22,196 nt of DNA from assembly GCA_049999725.1 (NCBI GenBank), contig JBNGIS010018032.1:1-22196 (forward strand), written 5' to 3'. The position numbers were made by a program, and so were the translations under genes. The first letter of the stretch is position 1. Each line of letters begins with the position of its first letter. This document shows positions 18,196 to 22,196 of this stretch, piece by piece. The notes beneath the pieces are model-generated. The model was given only the letters and a program-made list of their open reading frames with translations, was not told the DNA's origin and did not search any database. The DNA is from Haplomitrium mnioides. Taxonomy: Eukaryota > Marchantiophyta > Haplomitriopsida > Calobryales.

Positions 18196-19185
18196 GCACA
18201 AACAACAGATACGGTGGATGCTCCACAATTGACAAAGATTTACTTTGATATCGTCTTTCAATATCATGGAATGCCAAAGGTATTAATATCTGATAAAGAA
18301 CCATAATTCACTGGAAAGCTCTAGCGAGAGTTGTTCACAATTCTGGGTACTAAACTATTTATGTCTATAGCTTATCGTCCTCAAACAAATGGGCAAGCTG
18401 AATGGGCGAATCGCACTTTGGAGGATATGCTTCAAACGTTTATCAATGTTTATCACACAGATTGGGATAGTTTCTTACTGGCTATGGAGTTTGCATACAA
18501 TAACTCCAAACAAGCAAGTACTGAGTTCTCTCTTTTCTTTTTTAATTATGGTCAACATCCTCTTGTTCCCAATAGTTTGCTTTCTCTTTCCTTCTAATAT
18601 TCCAAGTCTTTCTACCTTTTTGTCTTGTTTATCTTCCTCTTTGCAAGATGCCAAAAACTATCTTGTTATTGCTCAAAATCAGCAAAACAATATGCCGATA
18701 AACATTGTCATGATTTTTCTTATGTTTTGAGTGACCAAGTTATGCTTTCTACTCATGATCTTTATTTGTCTTTAGATACTCAAGTCCATAAGTTATCTCC
18801 GGCTTGGATTGGTCCTTTATCAAATTCTCAAGTTATTTCTCCCGTCTCATACAAACTAGATTTTCTTCTTCATATGAAGATTCATTATATATTTCATATA
18901 TCTAAACTTAGGTATTTTGTTTCTGGTCCATCTTCTTTTCCAAATCTTGTTCAAGTTCCTCCTCCACCTATTGTTCTTGATGATCATAAAGAATATGAGG
19001 TGGATCGTATTTTGGCTAAGCAAGTCTTCAAACGTAGGTGACATCCTCAAGCTCAATACAAAGTTTTGTAGAAGGTATATCTATTTCATGATGTTACTTG
19101 GGAGTCGTGTTCTAACCTTGAGAATGCTCAAGAAGCTGTTCAATTATTTGAAACTATCGGTTATGACAAGGACGTCATCGATTAG
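18196..19185 (+). pseudogene. Chromovirus integrase with chromodomain, block D
   Basis: Plus strand. It begins in the integrase core just before VDAPQLTKIYFDIVFQYHG and continues PKVLISDKEP, ELFTILGTKLFMSIAYRPQT, GQAEWANRTLEDMLQTFINV, AMEFAYNNSKQASTEFSLFF and GQHPLVPNSLLSL. After a frameshift near 18590 come the tail LSPAWIGPL..PVSYKLDFLLHMKIH (GPY/F module) and a C-terminal chromodomain from about 18991 (EYEVDRILAKQVFKRR, then YKVL, TWESCSNLENAQEAVQLFE). Stops at FTGKL*REL and within the chromodomain (RR*HPQ, VL*K) show decay. The chromodomain is the hallmark of chromoviruses and is thought to guide integration to marked chromatin. Confidence 0.87.
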
Positions 19186-19198
19186 AAGGCGGGGATTA

Positions 19199-19656
19199 TA
19201 TAACAGTACAAGCATGATGTTGTGCCATTTATAAGAAAATAGAGAGGAGTGAAAGAAGTGGTAGAGAATAAATTTTAGGGCTGAAATCATTTTATGATTA
19301 CTTGCTTTTGAAGTTACTTTAAGTGAAGTGGTATAAGTCACTTTTAGGGTTGAAATCAGAAGTGACTTGTAAGTGATCACTTTTAGGGTTGAAATTGGAA
19401 GTGATTTGTAAGTGATCACTTTTAGGGTTGAAATTAGAAGTGACTTGTAAGTGAAGAAAAGGGGACAACACCTCCTTATCTTGTATAAATTGAAGGGTTT
19501 CATTGCCCCACTCCTCATTCTAGAGTTCCTCTCAAATCACTTGGGTTCTTTGGTTGTTTGGCTTTTGCTTGCCTTATTGGCATTTGGTTGAAGAACTCAA
19601 TTAGAGTTCAATATAAGTTCTTACTCATTTGAATTTTGTCTTTGAGCTCTTTTACA
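19199..19656 (+). repeat. Chromovirus LTR, block D (long form)
   Basis: Starts TATAACAGTACAAGC (TG start decayed) after a GGCGGGGAT purine tract and ends GAGCTCTTTTACA at 19656. It is the longest copy (458 bp) because it holds three 39-bp repeat units. Sequence to the right is unrelated to the element. Confidence 0.8.
19339..19455 (+). repeat. 39-bp minisatellite inside LTR D, three units
   Basis: CACTTTTAGGGTTGAAATYR..AGTGAYTTGTAAGTGAW units start at 19339, 19378 and 19417. Each carries the AAGTCACTT/AAGTGACTT complementary words, so units can fold on themselves. Unit number differs among the four LTRs. Confidence 0.85.
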
Positions 19657-20008
19657 TTTTATGTTATTTTGTACAAGATGTGGTATAGTCATTGCTATAG
19701 ATGTTGCTACACCAAGTATACCACATAGTTAAGAAGATAAGTGTTTTTTGAAGTTAATTGCATTGTTCTACAAATTCAATGAGATGTACCTTAAGTAAGC
19801 CAACTAAGCAAAAGTAGAACTTTTCATTCCATTTTGAAGTACAGGCAATTTCTTACCCTTTCAATTTTCTATATTTCAATGTTTCAAGATCACTTCTTTC
19901 TTCTAATTAAATTTCAAGCACATTTGTAGTTTTGTAGAGAGTGGTAGGACATACACCACTTCCTACAGTTTTAAGAAATAAAGTAATTGCCCATTCATTT
20001 CTATTTCT
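19657..20008. other. Spacer with a 10-bp inverted repeat
   Basis: No gene. A perfect inverted repeat, ATGTGGTATA (19678-19687) and TATACCACAT (19717-19726), encloses 29 nt. The remainder is AT-rich. Confidence 0.6.
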
Positions 20009-20046
20009 ATTTCTACTACTAAATAAATGACCATTCCTTAGATTGA

Positions 20047-20088
20047 ATGAGTGATCAGACAAACATCTTCTTAGTGGGTTTGTACTAA
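20047..20088 (+). other. Mini-ORF 1 in leader repeat (13 codons)
   Basis: Encodes MSDQTNIFLVGLY and a TAA stop. The first ten residues match the N-terminus of the downstream ORF (MSDQINIFLV) except for one change. If transcribed from upstream it would act as an upstream ORF. Too short to judge coding on its own. Confidence 0.5.
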
Positions 20089-20135
20089 TAGAGTTATATT
20101 TCCACTACTAAGTAGATGACAATTCCTTAGATTGA

Positions 20136-20177
20136 ATGAGTGATCAGACAAACATGTTCTTAGTGGTTTCGTACTGA
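20136..20177 (+). other. Mini-ORF 2 in leader repeat (13 codons)
   Basis: Encodes MSDQTNMFLVVSY and a TGA stop, 89 bp after mini-ORF 1. Same N-terminal peptide with an I-to-M change at residue 7. Confidence 0.5.
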
Positions 20178-20224
20178 TAGAGTTATATTTCCACTTCTAA
20201 GTAAATGACCATACATTGGATTGA

Positions 20225-20266
20225 ATGAGTGATCAAACAAACATATTCTTAGTGGTTTCATATTGA
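20225..20266 (+). other. Mini-ORF 3 in leader repeat (13 codons)
   Basis: Encodes MSDQTNIFLVVSY and a TGA stop. Differences from copy 2 include the synonymous CAG/CAA, TCG/TCA and TAC/TAT, plus ATG/ATA (M to I). Confidence 0.5.
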
Positions 20267-20312
20267 TAGAGTTATATTTCCACTTCTAAATAAACAACCA
20301 TTCTTGGATTGA

Positions 20313-21548
20313 ATGAGTGATCAGATCAACATCTTTTTAGTGGAAAAGATCACCAGTCTAAGCGAGGCGCTCCAATTATCCTATAATCTTAAACTTCAAG
20401 TGACTCTTTTGTTGGAAACTTACGATTTCAAAATGTTTCTGCAGCAAAGTCCTTCTCTGGCTCAAAGGATACATGATATCACTTTCAATCAACAATTCAA
20501 GTTCCAATTAAATGATTCCAAAGCAAAGATTTGGAGCAAACACTTTTCAACATATGAGTTTTGGCTACTTGTGGATGGTATTTGTCAACTAAAGTACCTA
20601 CTTGAAGTTGACAGAGAAATTTTGAGTTCAATGTTGATTCTTCTCAAGGCATATTCTGAAATCAAACGATCTCAAAAGGAAGAAAGAGAAGTGCATGCCG
20701 ATAAAGTGGTAATTTCAATAAGGGACAACATAAGTGAGAACTGCTACAAGTTCTTTATAGATTTTGATATTCAATGGTGGAATGACTTTTTTCTTGCCCA
20801 ACATGAGATTGCGACTTACATCCTTGAAAAAAAAAGACGACGACTCGAAGCACAATTTACCTTTCAACCTTCACAACAATCAAACACTTGTAATGATTTT
20901 CAAAATGTTTGTCCAGATTCTCAGCTTCATGCTCCACAAATAGAAGAAGATGCTCCGGTACAGCAAATACTTTCTACACGTCAAGCAATCTATGATGGAG
21001 CACCTAGGCCGCGAGAAGGAACTCATTCGCACAGTACTCAATACGGGCATAAATTTGGAATTCTACATGATTTGAAAGCGAGAATGTTTATTTGTATTGT
21101 TGCGTCTCTAGATCCAAAGAGCAGACCGTTTTGGGTTGCCAAAGTTCTCAAAGTTGAGTTCTTTGATGAGGAAGATCCGCCAAATCCGAAACGAGTACGA
21201 GTTCAATGGTTTGCTTGTTTGGCTGAAGATGCATTTTTTGGTCAGCAATTCCCAAAAAAAATAGCAACAACAAAAGGGAAACGCAAATCCAAGTTACATA
21301 TTGATATACTTGATTTAACACAAATCACAATTCTATCATTTGATTTTGTGATCACCCAAAAAAACCAATTGAAGAAAACCACTCTAGCTACCATTAAAGC
21401 AAATCTGTTTGAATACGAAAAACAAAAAGCCCTCAATCCTGAAATGCTTCAAAGAGATTCAAATAGTGTCATTAACACTGAGAAAGATCAAGCAAACCTT
21501 GATGAGTCTTCTGAAGCTGAATCCAAAGAAATCGAGACAAGCGACTAA
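20313..21548 (+). CDS. Unidentified 411-residue protein with a barrel-like domain
   Basis: A long clean frame in AT-rich DNA. The ATG at 20313 lies in the fourth leader repeat and is the first in frame. Residues about 11-180 look helical, with hydrophobic and aromatic blocks (KIWSKHFSTYEFWLLVDG, FDIQWWNDFF with W155/W156) and a basic run KKRRR near 170-175. A low-complexity Gln/Pro linker follows. Residues about 250-310 contain MFICIVASLDPKSRPFWVAK (W274) and RVRVQWF (W299), a pattern of short beta strands with tryptophans as in BAH, Tudor or PWWP-type barrels that bind chromatin. A Lys-rich stretch (KGKRKSKL) and an acidic tail (ESSEAESKEIETSD) end the protein. No transposase or RT motif seen. 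It could be a domesticated or accessory transposon protein or a lineage-specific gene. No family is claimed. Confidence 0.55.
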   Translation: MSDQINIFLVEKITSLSEALQLSYNLKLQVTLLLETYDFKMFLQQSPSLAQRIHDITFNQQFKFQLNDSKAKIWSKHFSTYEFWLLVDGICQLKYLLEVDREILSSMLILLKAYSEIKRSQKEEREVHADKVVISIRDNISENCYKFFIDFDIQWWNDFFLAQHEIATYILEKKRRRLEAQFTFQPSQQSNTCNDFQNVCPDSQLHAPQIEEDAPVQQILSTRQAIYDGAPRPREGTHSHSTQYGHKFGILHDLKARMFICIVASLDPKSRPFWVAKVLKVEFFDEEDPPNPKRVRVQWFACLAEDAFFGQQFPKKIATTKGKRKSKLHIDILDLTQITILSFDFVITQKNQLKKTTLATIKANLFEYEKQKALNPEMLQRDSNSVINTEKDQANLDESSEAESKEIETSD

Positions 21549-21953
21549 AGTCCTTCAAGAATTTTGTTCTTTGTTTTGTATTTGCAAACCTTGTATAATT
21601 TAAAAGGATCATTTCCAAGTTGAATGTTCTTTGTAAATGAATTTTAATTCATAGTTAATATTTTTATTTGTTTCGTAGAAATATTTTCATCTCGAGAATA
21701 TAAGTATTTTGCTTTTTACTTTTAAGGTTGTTATCTCGTTGAAGCATCTGCCAAGTTGTTTAAATTGTTTTTCTTTTGAAAACTTTGTTGTTAAATTTTA
21801 AATCTTTAGCGTTGTTTGACTCAAAAGAAGAGTTTTGTACCCGTTTTTTACTTTTAGATTCCAAATTAAAAGTCAAATTCTTTTGCACAAGTAGAGTTTG
21901 TTGCAAAAATGGAACATTTACAGTCTGTTTCCTCGGTTGTAGAAGTGTGAACC
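21549..21953. other. AT-rich 3' flank of the 411-codon ORF
   Basis: No gene. T-rich sequence with a GTATAATTTAAAAGG near 21593 and several TTTGTA words that could serve plant polyadenylation. Short frames here are not supported. Confidence 0.4.
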
Positions 21954-22196
21954 CTATGCGCGCATAGACTTTGATTTGTAAGCGAAATGTACAATGTACA
22001 AAAACTCTTCTACCGAACCTAAAACCTAGCTTCTTCTTAGTCTTTCTTTAAGAATGTTGTGCTTGTGAGTTCGGATTCCCATGCGCGCATAGACTTTGGG
22101 GTGGAGTGTTCAAATGGTGAGTTTGGATTCCTAGGCGCGCCTAGAGTTTCGGGTGGAGTGTTCAATTGGTGAGTTTGGATTCCTATGCGCGCATGG
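21954..22196. repeat. 52-bp repeats with GC-rich palindromes, continuing past the edge
   Basis: Units GTGAGTTYGGATTCC + palindrome + GAGTTTCGGGTGGAGTGTTCAA-like occur with palindromes at 22079-22092, 22131-22144 and 22183-22196 (period 52). An isolated one lies at 21954-21967. Palindrome cores are CTATGCGCGCATAG, ATGCGCGCAT, CTAGGCGCGCCTAG and TATGCGCGCATG. The array is cut by the window end. It lies downstream of the 411-codon ORF. Confidence 0.85.

Larger units (their letters stand above)
20009..20343 (+). repeat. Four tandem repeats of about 89 bp leading into an ORF
   Basis: The word GATTGAATGAGTGATCA recurs at 20041, 20130, 20219 and 20307 (spacings 89, 89, 88). Each unit has a CTACTAAATAAATGACCATT-like left part and a CTTAGTGG right part. 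The fourth unit is cut short: after TTTTTAGTGG it passes into the unique coding sequence of the 411-codon ORF. The repeats therefore look like serial duplications of the ORF's leader plus first ten codons. Confidence 0.88.

Noticed and set aside
19657-19690. Pol linker sequence after LTR D resembling the C/B junction
   Set aside because: A short match (TATGTT..ACAAGATG) is in the wrong orientation for an autointegration product and too short to trust.
20009-20343. CRISPR-like array
   Set aside because: Units are contiguous tandem copies with no variable spacers, in an evidently plant nuclear context.

Overview
The window looks like nuclear DNA of a land plant, made mostly of old, nested transposable elements with little single-copy sequence. 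The evidence is Ty1/copia polyproteins, a Ty3/gypsy family with a C-terminal chromodomain (a chromovirus) primed from an initiator-tRNA-type binding site, AT-rich spacers, tandem repeats and intron-like splice signals. The LINE reverse transcriptase does not look like the usual angiosperm L1 type. That hints at a seedless plant such as a fern, lycophyte or bryophyte, but this is a weak inference.

Left part (1-6706): three nested insertions. A 5'-truncated LINE (minus strand, 1-995) interrupts the gag region of copia element 1 (996-5188). Copia element 1 carries an almost intact gag-pol frame with one stop and one frameshift, and it ends in a 320-bp LTR. Element 1 sits inside an older copia element 2, whose RNase H remnant (5189-5685) resumes directly after the LTR end. 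Element 2 ends in its own ~1-kb LTR (5693-6706) with a TATA box and a CpG-rich second half.

Middle part (6707-12240): non-LTR and host-like sequence. It holds a 56-codon membrane-protein-like frame, three copies of a SINE-like repeat whose 3' ends keep a hairpin, and a candidate minus-strand solo LTR (7659-8144). It also holds the only plausible host exon (8817-9530, unidentified, with a splice donor right after its stop). Next come a ~117-bp tandem duplication containing an assembly gap, and a striking ~220-bp near-perfect hairpin (11553-11773).

Right-centre part (12241-19656): four blocks of one chromovirus family in alternating orientation. A (minus: integrase plus LTR), B (plus: integrase plus LTR), C (minus: gag-protease-RT-RNase H plus 5' LTR and primer-binding site) and D (plus: integrase plus LTR). 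Two junctions join an LTR edge to internal pol sequence in opposite orientation, which resembles autointegration or template switching. All coding blocks are decayed.

Right end (19657-22196): an unrecognised 411-codon ORF (20313-21548). Its start codon and first ten codons lie in the last of four ~89-bp tandem repeats. Each of the three earlier repeats carries a 13-codon mini-ORF encoding nearly the same N-terminal peptide. Downstream, a 52-bp repeat array with GC-rich palindromes runs off the window edge. This ORF with its repeated leader, and the palindrome array, are the least explained features here.
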